DNA of 64,000 nucleotides from Dyadobacter sp. CY312 (GTDB lineage Bacteria; Bacteroidota; Bacteroidia; Cytophagales; Spirosomataceae): positions 1 to 64,000 of the forward strand of contig NZ_JAJUXG010000003.1 in NCBI RefSeq assembly GCF_021390535.1, read 5' to 3'. The position numbers were made by a program, and so were the translations under genes. The number at the start of each line of letters is the position of its first letter. Positions within the stretch are counted from its first letter, which is position 1. The notes below the pieces were generated by a model. It had not been told where the DNA came from. It did no database searches and saw nothing but the letters and a program-made list of their open reading frames with translations. Below are positions 10,001 to 18,334 of this stretch, piece by piece.

Positions 10001-10432
10001 ACCAATCTCCGGTACAAGGGTCTCGGCCTTTATGTTCAGTTTAGTGGAATGGCTGGCGGAATGCGTAACAATGCCGCTATTTACAATCCGGCGTCGAGTT
10101 TTACATACCGTGTTCGGGACAAACATATCAACTGGTGGACACCCGAAAACCCGGGCAACGAATACACCTCCATGGACTATCAGAATTCTTATGGAATTGC
10201 CTGGCTTCAAAGCACTTCTTTCCTCCGCATTCAGGATGTATCGCTGTCTTACGAATTTGGCAAATCAATTTTGAACAGTTTAAAAATGAACCGTTTGCAG
10301 TTTTACATAAGTGCTAAGAACCCGGTTCTGTTTTCGAAATGGGGTGGCTGGGATCCTGAAACCACCGGCTCCGGTCGTGGGCAATATCCGACCATGAAAT
10401 CCTTCACTGCCGGTATTAATCTTGGTTTATAA
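7085..10432 (+). CDS. SusC/RagA-family TonB-dependent outer-membrane transporter with STN domain
   Basis: An 1115-residue TonB-linked outer-membrane protein that imports oligosaccharides (or similar ligands) with its SusD partner. In order: signal region ending near residue 40, an STN signalling domain (about 48-115), a carboxypeptidase-D-like plug extension (about 147-230, GRVSDSNNNEGLPGVSVLVK), the TonB plug (VVVIGYGTQKKRDLTGAVSS), and a long C-terminal barrel ending in KSFTAGINLGL. The STN domain marks it as a transducer: ligand binding is relayed to FecR and the ECF sigma factor encoded just upstream. The susD gene starts 12 bases downstream. Confidence 0.96.
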   Translation: MKKHLYSKYGILLTIMRVTFYQLMCIVFLSAMAYAHSTPAQELLNRGVTLNLKEASLKNALNQIENKARIRFAYNRDLLPLSRTVSLSFKNEKLSAVLEKLLLPLGISYQVMGEQILLSRSKTAYAGQTSTELPTVTAPRKADLSVKGRVSDSNNNEGLPGVSVLVKGTSTGTITDVNGAFELVVPNEQSILVFSYVGYIAQEIAVNNSSVLNVKLVADTKALEEVVVIGYGTQKKRDLTGAVSSIDNTKNETLPNTNVIQALRGTVPGVSISAGGNAGSGNEISIRGQNSLTANNAALIVVDGIIYSGQLGNLNPNDIASIDVLKDASSAAIFGAKAANGVILITTKKGTTEKPTIQFNSYAGTQDFLMSMDLETPEQYIQKRLNYQKTLAYRGVAPQPNLDNPAQYLNTDEIENFENGRTTDAIERVSQRAPIQSYNLNIGAKTAKTSYYVAGSWTDQQGKVIGDQFKRASLRLNLETSITDWLKFGTNSSFAFVDVSNSPANLNAAFQLSPFARWYLDSAQTILNPIPMTDGLVSNPLLPTLNHLTHQRKDLFGIFYGEVNVPFIPGLRYRFTYSNNIINRKEFNFTPTFNAGGLNRVSSASDMTAESQDMYIENLVKYNRTFATQHNIDATFLYNYNYAYENVVTASANTFPTDVLTYYSLSLGENQISNASYSDYRAIAMMARINYKFKDRYLLTFTGRRDGASVFSANNKFAFFPSMAIGWVISDESFLKNVKSIDFLKVRFSYGVNGNQGINRYQSLSRIEPSTANNYLFGGATAYGIAKTSMGNENLKWESTYAANLGVDFELFKNRISGNLNLYHSDTKDLLVSRTIPTLNGFSSVLSNLGAVNNKGIEVVVNTVNIRKDDFEWTTSANIARNVNKITKLYGNKDATGREMDDISNGWFIGKSVQAYYNYDVDGVWQIGDEIPTGFRAGDYKLKDLNGDGKITPDADRSIIGYNVPKFTYGISTNLRYKGLGLYVQFSGMAGGMRNNAAIYNPASSFTYRVRDKHINWWTPENPGNEYTSMDYQNSYGIAWLQSTSFLRIQDVSLSYEFGKSILNSLKMNRLQFYISAKNPVLFSKWGGWDPETTGSGRGQYPTMKSFTAGINLGL

Positions 10433-10444
10433 TCATCAAATGAC

Positions 10445-12130
10445 ATGATAATGAATACAAAATATTTGAACTTCTGTAAAAATGCAACGCTGATTTTTCT
10501 GATTGCAACAGGATTGTACTCCTGTGACAGCGATATCCTGAAAGAAACTCCCAAGGATTTTTTCAGTACGGAAAATGCGTTTACTGATGCAAAAACCTTC
10601 CAGCTCGCTGTGAATACATTGTATGCCGACGCACGGAATTTTATTTACAACGACAACGGAACTGACAACGGCGGCTATCCATACCGCGAATATCTGCGCA
10701 TAGGAACCGACGTAGCCAGTGTAGGTCAGAAACACCGCCCTTACCTGATGGTCGATTTCTCGCTGTTTAATTCCACACATGAAGCGTCCCGGTACTTTTG
10801 GAACAAGGCCTATCAAACGCTCATTCCGCGTTCCAATACCATTATTGCGCGTGCTGAACTACCCGGTGTTCCCTGGAAAAGTGATGCAGAAAAAAACGGG
10901 ATCCTCGCCCAGGCCCGCTTCCTTCGGGCTTATGCCTATTATACCCTTGCCAACCTTTATGGAGATGTGCCGCTGATCACCCAGGAAATACTCACGCCAC
11001 AATTTGAATTTACCCGCGCAAAAAAAGAAGATATACTCTTGCTGGTACGCCAGGATCTGGAATTTGCATCTCAGCACTTACCCGCAAATCCGGGGCAAAT
11101 ACCCGAAGGACAACTGACGAAGGCTGCCGCAGACATGCTTTTGTCCACCTTGTATCTACAATTAAATCTGCCAGACGACGCCATTTCGACAACTTCCAGG
11201 ATCATCGATTCAGGACATTATCGCCTCATGAACGAGCGATTCGGAAACGATCCTACACATCATGGTCATTTTCCTGCAGGTGGTGGCGATGTGTTTTCTG
11301 ACCTGTTCTGGGAAAACAACGCCAACCGAAGCGGTGGAAATATGGAGAGTATCTGGGTTATCCAAACCGCCAACCGGGTTCCGGGAGGCGCAGGTGGACC
11401 AAGCCTTTCCAGAACCTGGGGGCCCTATTACGGAAATCTGATTGCTCCTAACGGAAAACAGGGCATGACGCTGGCCGATTCTCTTGGTGGACGACCCGTT
11501 GGCTACGTTCGCACAACCAACTATTTCAACTACGATATTTGGGCAGGAGAAAACAAAAATGACATGCGCAACTCTCCATGGAATATCAAGCGCGACTGGT
11601 ATTACAACAACAAATCCAATGCACTCTACGGACAAAAAATAGATTTTAAAGCACCAGGACTCATTGACACAATACAGTTTATTTACCCGATGGTCCGTAA
11701 AGGCGAAGGCATTATCGAGAGCCTGACCAGCAGTACCACACCGGACTACAAGTTCATTGTTTACCGGCTTGCCGAAACCTATCTGCTACGTGCAGAGGCT
11801 CATCTGATGAAAGGCGACCTGGTATCGGCGGCAGCTGATATCAACAAACTGAGAGCCAGGGCAAAAACAAAACCGGTATTACCTGCTCAGGTCAACATTG
11901 CCTACATTCTCGACGAACGGGCACGCGAACTGATTATTGAAGAGCCCAGAAGAATTACCCTTAACAGGCTCGGTTTATGGTATGACCGTACCAAAACATA
12001 CAGCATGGATGAGCCGGCGTTTTTTTACCTGACAAAAAAGACCATTCAGCCGCATCACGCTTTGTTTCCTATTCCGCAAACCGCTTTGGACGCAACGCCA
12101 GGGCTTGGTCAGAATCAGGGATATAACTAA
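10445..12130 (+). CDS. SusD/RagB-family substrate-binding lipoprotein
   Basis: A 561-residue surface lipoprotein with a lipobox-like end at Cys27 (ATGLYSC) and the SusD hallmark start after it (DSDILKETPKDFFSTENAF). TPR-like helices follow (ILAQARFLRAYAYYTLANLY) and the usual C-terminal SusD region (YRLAETYLLRAEAHLMKG; ELIIEEPRR). It caps the SusC barrel and binds the glycan at the cell surface. Two ATG codons (10445 and 10451) fit equally well. Its position immediately after susC and before the BNR_4 gene indicates one operon. Confidence 0.95.
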   Translation: MIMNTKYLNFCKNATLIFLIATGLYSCDSDILKETPKDFFSTENAFTDAKTFQLAVNTLYADARNFIYNDNGTDNGGYPYREYLRIGTDVASVGQKHRPYLMVDFSLFNSTHEASRYFWNKAYQTLIPRSNTIIARAELPGVPWKSDAEKNGILAQARFLRAYAYYTLANLYGDVPLITQEILTPQFEFTRAKKEDILLLVRQDLEFASQHLPANPGQIPEGQLTKAAADMLLSTLYLQLNLPDDAISTTSRIIDSGHYRLMNERFGNDPTHHGHFPAGGGDVFSDLFWENNANRSGGNMESIWVIQTANRVPGGAGGPSLSRTWGPYYGNLIAPNGKQGMTLADSLGGRPVGYVRTTNYFNYDIWAGENKNDMRNSPWNIKRDWYYNNKSNALYGQKIDFKAPGLIDTIQFIYPMVRKGEGIIESLTSSTTPDYKFIVYRLAETYLLRAEAHLMKGDLVSAAADINKLRARAKTKPVLPAQVNIAYILDERARELIIEEPRRITLNRLGLWYDRTKTYSMDEPAFFYLTKKTIQPHHALFPIPQTALDATPGLGQNQGYN

Positions 12131-12168
12131 TCCGGATATTTTAAATAACAGTTTTGCATTTGTTTAAT

Positions 12169-13629
12169 ATGAAAAAAACTATGGTTGATACCGCATCAGA
12201 ATTTCACAGAAGTAACCTGAACTATCTAAGAATATTGTTTCTGGTTATTATCCTACCGTTGCTTTCCAACTGTGCTTCAATAGGCCAAAATGCTCCCGAA
12301 ACCGATACGGTCAGGAAAATAGATGGCTACAAAGGGATATGGTTTACCCTTGGCCAGTTTTCCGAATACGGCGACAAATACTCGGGAGGGCTTGGCACAT
12401 ACACAGCCAAACACATTCCTTTGTCCGTTTATGCTCCGAAAGTGAACAAAACATTCTTCGTTTACGGTGGCACTACCGGCATTAACGACAGGTACCTGCT
12501 TTGCATGATCGGCAGCTACGACCACGCCGCCAACACCGTTACCAAACCCGTCGTCGTTTATGACAAAAAAGGCGTGAACGATCCGCACGACAATCCGAGC
12601 CTGGCCATGGATGATGAAGGTTATCTGTGGGTATTTGTAAGCGGAAGAGGAAGAACGCGGCTTGGTTTTAAGTACAGAAGTAATAAACCTTACAGCACCG
12701 ATGGCTTCCAGCAGATCACGGATGAGGAAATGACGTATCCGCAGCCCAAGTACATTTCAGGTAAAGGATTTCTGCATCTTTTTACCAAATACACGGGTAC
12801 AAGAGAATTGTATTTTGAAACCAGTAAAGACGGCATAACCTGGACGGAGGATAAAAAGTTGGCGGGAATCAAAAGACCCGGAGACAAAAACAGCGGTCAT
12901 TACCAGATCAGCGGTCAGCATGGGAACAAGGTTGCTTTCTTCTTCAACTGGCATCCGAACGGCGATGTGGATCAGCGTACGAATATCTATTATTTGCAGA
13001 CTACCGATTTTGGGCAGACCTGGACGACCATTGATGGCAAAGAAATTCCGGTTCCTTTAACGGATATGAACACACCTGCCCTGCTCCGGGAATATTACAG
13101 CAAAAAGAAAAATGTGTATATCAAAGATGTCAATTTTGATGAAAAAGGAAATCCCATTGCACTCCATGTATCCGGAACGGGGCATCAGCCTGGTCCTCAG
13201 AACGGACTAAAAGACTGGTCGATTCTCTATTACAATGGAAAGGAATGGGAAGATCATAAAATCACGACCTCCGATCACAACTATGACACCGGAAGTCTGT
13301 TCGTTAAAGGCAAGGAATGGATCGTGGTGGCACCTACCGAAAACAGTCCTCAGAAATGGGGAGGCGGCGGAGAAATTGTAATGTGGAAAAGCACAGACAA
13401 AGGCAAAACCTGGAAAAAGACCAAAAAACTGACAAGCAACAGCCCGCGTAACCACAACTATGTACGCAAAGTAGTCAACGGAAAAGATCCTTTTTATTTT
13501 TTTTGGGCAGATGGCAATCCTGACAAAATGAGTGAATCAAGATTATATTTTGGAAACAGTAAAGGTGACGTTTGGCAGCTTCCTTACGATATGCAGGATG
13601 AGACTGCTATACCTGTCAAAATGAAATAA
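12169..13629 (+). CDS. BNR_4-type beta-propeller lipoprotein, possible polysaccharide lyase
   Basis: A 486-residue protein. The ATG at 12169 is preferred to an upstream TTG. It has a signal segment ending at a lipobox (LLSNC, Cys35). The rest contains repeated strands with Asp-box-like turns (SKDGITWTED, TTDFGQTWTT, STDKGKTWKK), typical of BNR/sialidase-fold propellers, and conserved His-containing stretches (DPHDNPSLAMDD, HYQISGQHG, SPRNHNYVRKV). The best family fit is the BNR repeat-containing family (BNR_4), which includes uronate-polysaccharide lyases of the PL24/PL25 type and uncharacterised proteins. The position after susCD suggests it processes or binds the imported glycan; the exact activity is not established. 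Confidence 0.8.
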   Translation: MKKTMVDTASEFHRSNLNYLRILFLVIILPLLSNCASIGQNAPETDTVRKIDGYKGIWFTLGQFSEYGDKYSGGLGTYTAKHIPLSVYAPKVNKTFFVYGGTTGINDRYLLCMIGSYDHAANTVTKPVVVYDKKGVNDPHDNPSLAMDDEGYLWVFVSGRGRTRLGFKYRSNKPYSTDGFQQITDEEMTYPQPKYISGKGFLHLFTKYTGTRELYFETSKDGITWTEDKKLAGIKRPGDKNSGHYQISGQHGNKVAFFFNWHPNGDVDQRTNIYYLQTTDFGQTWTTIDGKEIPVPLTDMNTPALLREYYSKKKNVYIKDVNFDEKGNPIALHVSGTGHQPGPQNGLKDWSILYYNGKEWEDHKITTSDHNYDTGSLFVKGKEWIVVAPTENSPQKWGGGGEIVMWKSTDKGKTWKKTKKLTSNSPRNHNYVRKVVNGKDPFYFFWADGNPDKMSESRLYFGNSKGDVWQLPYDMQDETAIPVKMK

Positions 13630-13690
13630 CGTAGATTGGATTAAAGCTGATTTTAGTAAAATCTGCCGTCGAAAGGCAAATATATTTTCT

Positions 13691-13740
13691 AAACAAATAG
13701 TGGTTGGCCTGCGGTCGGGTAAGCCACTACTTGTTTATAA
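13691..13740 (+). terminator. Probable terminator after the first glycan operon
   Basis: AAACAAATAGTGG (13691-13703) pairs with CCACTACTTGTTT (13724-13736) with one mismatch, about 60 bases past the BNR gene stop. The T run is weak. The remaining space to 13917 holds no gene I can support; it ends with a short direct repetition of an ATTCGTG-like word (13856-13880). Confidence 0.55.
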
Positions 13741-13917
13741 CCTCTGCTTCCTTGTCTATATTTTGTTCAAACAATTACAAAAAAGCACCTGAATCACTGT
13801 TCCATACCATACCACTACCTGGATATCCACAAATTTACCTACACCATTCAGCAGTATTCGTGAAAATTAGTGTAATTCGTGGCAACAAATGAAAAAGCGA
13901 ATTCCACGAAATTTACA

Positions 13918-14607
13918 ATGACCGACATACAGATTATCGCCTTTGACGCTGACGATACACTTTGGGTAAACGAACCATTTTTCCTCGAAACGGAAAAAGC
14001 ATTCTGTGATATGCTGGAAGATTTTCTCCCCCACCACAGCCTTTCCAGGGAGCTGCTCACTATTGAAATACAAAACCTGAAACATTATGGATATGGTGTT
14101 AAAGGATACATTTTATCTATGATCGAAGCAGCCATTTCCATCACAGACAGGCGGATTGGCGTTGAAACGATTGAACGGATTCTTGCGCTGGGAAAAGAGA
14201 TGCTCGACAAAGATATTGAACTCATTGATGGTGTTGAAGATGTGCTTGAAGCCCTTCATGGCAAGTATCGTCTGGTGATGGCAACCAAAGGTGACTTGCT
14301 GGACCAGGAAAGAAAACTGAATAAATCGGGACTGGCAAAATACTTCCACCACATCGAAATTGTTTCTGAAAAACAGGAACCGGAATACCGGAAACTCATC
14401 AAACATCTGGATATCCAGCCCGAGCAATTTCTGATGATCGGGAATTCGTTGAAGTCAGATGTGTTGCCTGTCCTCAATATCGGAGGGCACGGTTTTCATG
14501 TACCTTTTCACACGACCTGGGAACACGAAAAAGTAGAAGCTCATATTGAACACGACAATTTCAGACAGCTTACTACAATCCGGGAGGTGCTCAATTACAT
14601 TAACTAA
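13918..14607 (+). CDS. HAD-superfamily hydrolase
   Basis: A 229-residue haloacid-dehalogenase-type phosphatase. The ATG at 13918 puts motif I (FDADDTLW, nucleophile Asp10 and Asp12) near the N terminus as usual; a GTG 39 bases upstream would add 13 untypical residues. Motif II is in MATKGD and motif III/IV in MIGNSLKSDVLP. An all-helical cap lies between motifs I and II. The substrate is unknown. It ends 3 bases before the next gene, so it is co-transcribed with the acetyltransferase-like gene. Confidence 0.9.
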   Translation: MTDIQIIAFDADDTLWVNEPFFLETEKAFCDMLEDFLPHHSLSRELLTIEIQNLKHYGYGVKGYILSMIEAAISITDRRIGVETIERILALGKEMLDKDIELIDGVEDVLEALHGKYRLVMATKGDLLDQERKLNKSGLAKYFHHIEIVSEKQEPEYRKLIKHLDIQPEQFLMIGNSLKSDVLPVLNIGGHGFHVPFHTTWEHEKVEAHIEHDNFRQLTTIREVLNYIN

Positions 14608-14610
14608 CCT

Positions 14611-15234
14611 ATGACAATACTTGATTTAGATAACTGGCCAAGAAAAGAACATTATCACTTTTTCAGCCAGTTTAGTGAACCCCTTTTTGGTATTTGCGTT
14701 GAAGTGGATTGTACCAAAGCTTACCAGAAAGCGAAGGAATCAGAAACTTCATTTTTCCTTTACTACCTGCACAAATCCCTGATGGCTGTTAATCAGATCG
14801 AATGCTTCCGGTACCGGATCAACGCTGATAAACAGATTGTTATACACGACAAAGTTTCCGCATCCGCAACCATAGGCAGAGAAAACGGTACGTTTGGTTT
14901 CAGTTACATGCCATTTGACGAAAATTTTGAAATTTTCAAAAATACCTCCGACGTGGAAATTGAAAGGATTCGCAATACGACCAATCTTTTCCCGGACTAC
15001 ATTGCCGATGACGTAATCCATTATTCTTCGTTGCCCTGGCTTAAATTCACGTCCATGTCACACGCAAGAAATTTAGCATTTCCGGACAGTGTACCCAAAA
15101 TTTCTTTTGGTAAAATGACCTCGAATGGTAACACAAGGACCATGCCTGTTTCCATTCACGTTCATCATGCATTAATGGATGGCCTGCACGTGGGTGAGTA
15201 TGTTGATCTGTTTCAGGATTTGCTGAATGCCTAA
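14611..15234 (+). CDS. Chloramphenicol acetyltransferase-like protein (CatA family)
   Basis: A 207-residue protein with the type-A chloramphenicol acetyltransferase fold signature. The C-terminal motif HVHHALMDGLHVGEY (183-197) contains the catalytic His186 and structural Asp190 in the family spacing (HxxxD). Family members transfer acetyl from acetyl-CoA to chloramphenicol 3-hydroxyl, but many chromosomal homologues in Bacteroidota have no shown resistance role, so activity on the drug is not certain. Length (about 207 versus about 213-220) is normal. It starts 3 bases after the HAD gene, which argues for a housekeeping operon rather than a recently acquired cassette. Confidence 0.88.
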   Translation: MTILDLDNWPRKEHYHFFSQFSEPLFGICVEVDCTKAYQKAKESETSFFLYYLHKSLMAVNQIECFRYRINADKQIVIHDKVSASATIGRENGTFGFSYMPFDENFEIFKNTSDVEIERIRNTTNLFPDYIADDVIHYSSLPWLKFTSMSHARNLAFPDSVPKISFGKMTSNGNTRTMPVSIHVHHALMDGLHVGEYVDLFQDLLNA

Positions 15235-15294
15235 CCGGTCCGTTTGACGCCATTTTGTTAGTACGATCGAATAACTCGCCTTTTGTAACAAGTT

Positions 15295-16101
15295 ATGATC
15301 AATCTCCGGAACCTCTATATGCCCGTTCAGCCTACTGTAAAGCAGTCGGCTGAACACGTAACGTACCAGGAAATTGTACCAGTTGCCGAGTTATCGAACT
15401 TCATTTATTGTTACTGGAGACTGAAAACCAGCGAACCATTATCCGATCCTTTTCATTATCGGGTGGTTGCCGATGGTTGCATTGATATCTTCTTTGAGCT
15501 GAACAACCCTGCGGAAAATTTCGTGATGGGATTTTGTAAAAAGTATACCGAATTCCCGCTCGAAAACTCCTTTGACTACGTGGGTGTACGCTTTTTCCCA
15601 AGCATTTTCCCTCAGCTTTTTAAGACAGATGCATCCGAACTAAGCAACCGCTTCGAACAACTATCAGCCGTAATTCCCGATACGGCAAGTTTCATCTCAG
15701 AGCGTTTCTCCAACGAGTTGACATTCCCCCAGATCAAAGAAACCTTCGACAGTTATTTCCTGAACCTTATTCAAAATACTGCTTTCAGCAACGATACAAG
15801 ATTCTATAATGCAATGGAAATCATCCTGAAAAATTATGGTGTGATCAACATTGAAACGGATCTTGACACAGGTCTAAGTCCAAGACAACTTCGGCGACTA
15901 TTCGAATTTTATGTGGGTGATTCCGCCAAAACTTTCAGTAAAGTTGTACGTTTTCAGAACATTCTCAGAGCAAAACCCTCCGGACAAAGTTTGAAACAGA
16001 ATAAGCTCTTCTCTGATACGGGATACTACGACCAGGCACATTTCATTAAGGAATTCAAAACCTTCTATGGTGTAACTCCTGGCAAACTGTACGGAAGGTG
16101 A
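15295..16101 (+). CDS. AraC-family transcriptional regulator
   Basis: A 268-residue regulator with an N-terminal sensing domain of the DUF6597 type (about 25-120: YCYWRLKTSEPLSDPFHYRV, ADGCIDIFFEL) and a C-terminal AraC helix-turn-helix (about 195-266: LSPRQLRRLFEFYVG; TGYYDQAHFIKEFKTFYGVT; PGKL). The second helix-turn-helix is well preserved. It lies directly upstream of the VOC-family gene on the same strand, which may be its target. Confidence 0.9.
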   Translation: MINLRNLYMPVQPTVKQSAEHVTYQEIVPVAELSNFIYCYWRLKTSEPLSDPFHYRVVADGCIDIFFELNNPAENFVMGFCKKYTEFPLENSFDYVGVRFFPSIFPQLFKTDASELSNRFEQLSAVIPDTASFISERFSNELTFPQIKETFDSYFLNLIQNTAFSNDTRFYNAMEIILKNYGVINIETDLDTGLSPRQLRRLFEFYVGDSAKTFSKVVRFQNILRAKPSGQSLKQNKLFSDTGYYDQAHFIKEFKTFYGVTPGKLYGR

Positions 16102-16178
16102 AAGTTGTCCGAATTTTACAATTTTTCTGTTTCCAAGCATGCGAAATTTGTATGGTAATCAAACAGAATAATTGTTTT

Positions 16179-16646
16179 ATGAAACGCTTGACCATTTTTC
16201 TGATAGCTTGCTGTATTTCCACAGGCTGTTTTGCTCAATCTGTTTTACCATCTAAAAAACCAGAATCTATGAAACTGAACGCAGGAAGTGTAACCGACAA
16301 ATTGACTGAGACCAAAGCTTTTTATACAGAAGTTCTGGACTTTGGCATCACATTCGAAAATGAGTTTTACCTGTTACTGCACACGCCAGGCAAGCAAAAT
16401 GAAATCAGCTTTTTGCTTCCCAATCACCCAACTCAGCAGCCGCTGTTTCACAAACCGTTCAACGGACAAGGTATGTACCTGACAATCGAAGTGGATGATG
16501 TTGACAAGATTTACAAAAGCTTAAAAAAGAAAGGAATAGAAATCAAAATTGACCTGAGGGATGAACCATGGGGAGACAGACATTTTACCATCTCTGATCC
16601 GAACGGAATAGGGATTGATATTGTGAAGTATGCTCCGGGTAATTAG
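16179..16646 (+). CDS. VOC/glyoxalase-fold protein with an apparent signal peptide
   Basis: A 155-residue protein. Residues from about 35 onward form a vicinal-oxygen-chelate domain (KLTETKAFYTEVLDFGI, then YLTIEVDDVDKIYKSLKKKG and HFTISDPNGIGIDIVKY). The ATG at 16179 adds a hydrophobic signal-like segment (MKRLTIFLIACCISTGCFAQ), which is unusual for this fold. An alternative ATG at 16269 would give a plain cytosolic protein of about 125 residues. VOC proteins include glyoxalases, dioxygenases and resistance-binding proteins; no specific function can be assigned. It follows the AraC gene by about 77 bases. Confidence 0.75.
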   Translation: MKRLTIFLIACCISTGCFAQSVLPSKKPESMKLNAGSVTDKLTETKAFYTEVLDFGITFENEFYLLLHTPGKQNEISFLLPNHPTQQPLFHKPFNGQGMYLTIEVDDVDKIYKSLKKKGIEIKIDLRDEPWGDRHFTISDPNGIGIDIVKYAPGN

Positions 16647-16730
16647 CATCAGAGCACGAAATCCACTCGATCAAGTGATTGGTTTTATAGGTGCATTACT
16701 GATTTGAGGAATGCAAAAGAAATAAAATCG

Positions 16731-16738
16731 TATTTTTG
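16731..16738 (+). promoter_or_regulatory. Possible -7 promoter element upstream of map
   Basis: TATTTTTG matches the Bacteroidota -7 consensus TAnnTTTG, 53 bases before the map start. A TTG at 16704-16706 could be the -33 element but the 24-base spacing is longer than usual. The same 16-base word TATTTTTGCAAATCAA occurs upstream of the oxidoreductase gene at 56691. Confidence 0.45.
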
Positions 16739-16790
16739 CAAATCAAAATAGCAGCCTGATTTGAGGCTATTACGAATTACAACAAGATTT

Positions 16791-17552
16791 ATGTCGATTT
16801 CCAAAGAGTCCGATTTACTAGGCATGCAGAATGCGAGCGAGGCCGTAGCATATACATTAAAGAAAATGACACAGTACGCTCAGCCCGGGATGACGACGAA
16901 AGAGCTTGATGAATTTGGGGCAAAAATATTGAAAGAGTTTGGAGCAAAATCAGCTCCCCACTCCACGTATGGCTTTCCCGGATGGACCTGCATCAGCGTG
17001 AATAATGAGTTTTGCCATGGAATTCCTTCCAGAAGAAAATTGAAAGAAGGAGACCTCATTAATATTGACGTTTCCGCTGAGCTAAACGGTTTTTGGGCCG
17101 ATAACGGTGGTTCTTTTGTACTTGGGCAGGATATTAACCAACATCAAAAGCTGGTTGACGCATCGAAGGAGATTTTGGTAAAAACAATCAGCAATATCAA
17201 AGGTGGTGTTAAAATAGCGGATATTGGTCATTTGATGGAAACCGAGGCGAAAAAGCGCGGTTTCAAAGTGATCAGAAATCTGGCAGGACATGGTATTGGA
17301 AGAGGTCTTCACGAGCAGCCGGATGAACTACTGAATTATAAAAACAAACATGATATTAGACGGTTCAAAAAGAACTCGGTTGTTGCTATCGAAACCTTCA
17401 CCTCCACCACGTCTTCATATGCAGATCAACTAAGCGACGGCTGGACAATGGTAGGAAACAAAGGTGGATTTATGGCTCAGCACGAGCACACAATCGTTGT
17501 TACGGACAACGCACCGATCATATTGACGGAGATGAACGGGATATTTAATTGA
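16791..17552 (+). CDS. map: Methionine aminopeptidase, type I
   Basis: Removes the initiator methionine from nascent proteins in the cytosol using a dinuclear metal site. The 253-residue protein is the usual length for type I. All metal and substrate ligands are visible: His76 (NNEFCHGIP), Asp93 (INIDVSAE), Asp104 (GFWADNGG), His167 (LAGHGIGR), Glu201 (AIETF) and Glu232 (QHEHTIVV). The ATG at 16791 is preferred over an in-frame upstream codon that adds ten residues. It stands alone with a TAnnTTTG-like element upstream and a terminator downstream. It is not next to ribosomal protein or secY genes, so it may be a second copy. Confidence 0.95.
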   Translation: MSISKESDLLGMQNASEAVAYTLKKMTQYAQPGMTTKELDEFGAKILKEFGAKSAPHSTYGFPGWTCISVNNEFCHGIPSRRKLKEGDLINIDVSAELNGFWADNGGSFVLGQDINQHQKLVDASKEILVKTISNIKGGVKIADIGHLMETEAKKRGFKVIRNLAGHGIGRGLHEQPDELLNYKNKHDIRRFKKNSVVAIETFTSTTSSYADQLSDGWTMVGNKGGFMAQHEHTIVVTDNAPIILTEMNGIFN

Positions 17553-17598
17553 TATATTGAACCAGTTTTTGTAATACTCAATGGATTGACTAAAAGGT

Positions 17599-17625
17599 AA
17601 GTGTCGCAAAACACTTGCTTTTTTT
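17599..17625 (+). terminator. Rho-independent terminator of map
   Basis: AAGTGT/ACACTT form a perfect 6-bp stem with a CGCAAA loop (17599-17616), followed by GCTTTTTTT. It lies 46 bases past the map stop. Confidence 0.85.
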
Positions 17626-17667
17626 ATGCTTCCAAATCCGTTATTTTGAAATTTACCAAATCAATTA

Positions 17668-18057
17668 TTACTCAGCACAAGGCTGCTCCACAATACCTTC
17701 ACAAACAAGTATATTGGTTGGTCCAAAAATCGCTGGACAAAAATTTAAAGTCACTTTTGACTCTCTTACCGGATCGCGGTGGATCTGCATGTAAAAAATG
17801 GTATCTCTTGCGTGCACTGAAGCGGGAAGATCCAGCATAGCTGCGGTATACCTGGGATTAGCATCATCACCCGATTTTGTCGCCAGTGAAGAAGGTGACA
17901 GGATTTCCACCAAATAGAGAGGCTCGGTCGCAGGACAATAATTCATTACAAATCTTGCTTTAACACATTGTGTTTCTGAGCGGGGAGCCATCTTCTCATC
18001 ACATGATGCAAAGAAACAGATGGTTAGCGAAAATAGAATGGTGTATTGTCTTTTCAT
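17668..18057 (-). CDS. Small putative lipoprotein, function unknown
   Basis: A 129-residue product starting at the ATG at 18057. The N terminus (MKRQYTILFSLTICFFASC) is a lipoprotein signal with Cys19 and following polar residues. An in-frame upstream extension of 44 residues looks non-coding. The mature part contains several cysteines (QCVKARF, NYCPATEP, LNFCPAIFG, LVCEGIVEQPC), possibly disulphide-bonded in the periplasm or at the surface. I do not recognise a family. It is divergent from the metallo-beta-lactamase-fold gene and convergent with map. Confidence 0.68.
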   Translation of the reverse strand: MKRQYTILFSLTICFFASCDEKMAPRSETQCVKARFVMNYCPATEPLYLVEILSPSSLATKSGDDANPRYTAAMLDLPASVHARDTIFYMQIHRDPVRESKVTLNFCPAIFGPTNILVCEGIVEQPCAE

Positions 18058-18334
18058 AACGTCGGGTGGTAAGAAATGCATTCGAGATGCTCTGAGAAGA
18101 GATTCGAAGTTATTCAAATTAGCAATATTATACAATTTTAACTTTATTAAAACGTATCCCATCCACTCGAACACAATTTTGCAGTTCATAATTATCCCAA
18201 ATATCGTACGGTTTCTTCCGGCAAAAATTTACTAAATTCGCCCATTACCTGACTGGTAGAAATGATTGTCATAAGAGCATTGTGACAATAATTTCATTTT
18301 GAGCAGGGAGGTAAACAAGCAAATTCTCATCTTC

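Noticed and set aside
9623..10210. A 195-codon minus-strand frame within the first susC
   Set aside because: It lies entirely inside the SusC barrel region and has no signal, motif or plausible context.
14611..15234. Resistance gene cassette acquired by transfer
   Set aside because: The chloramphenicol-acetyltransferase-like gene is tightly coupled to a housekeeping HAD gene, with no integrase, attC site or IS nearby.
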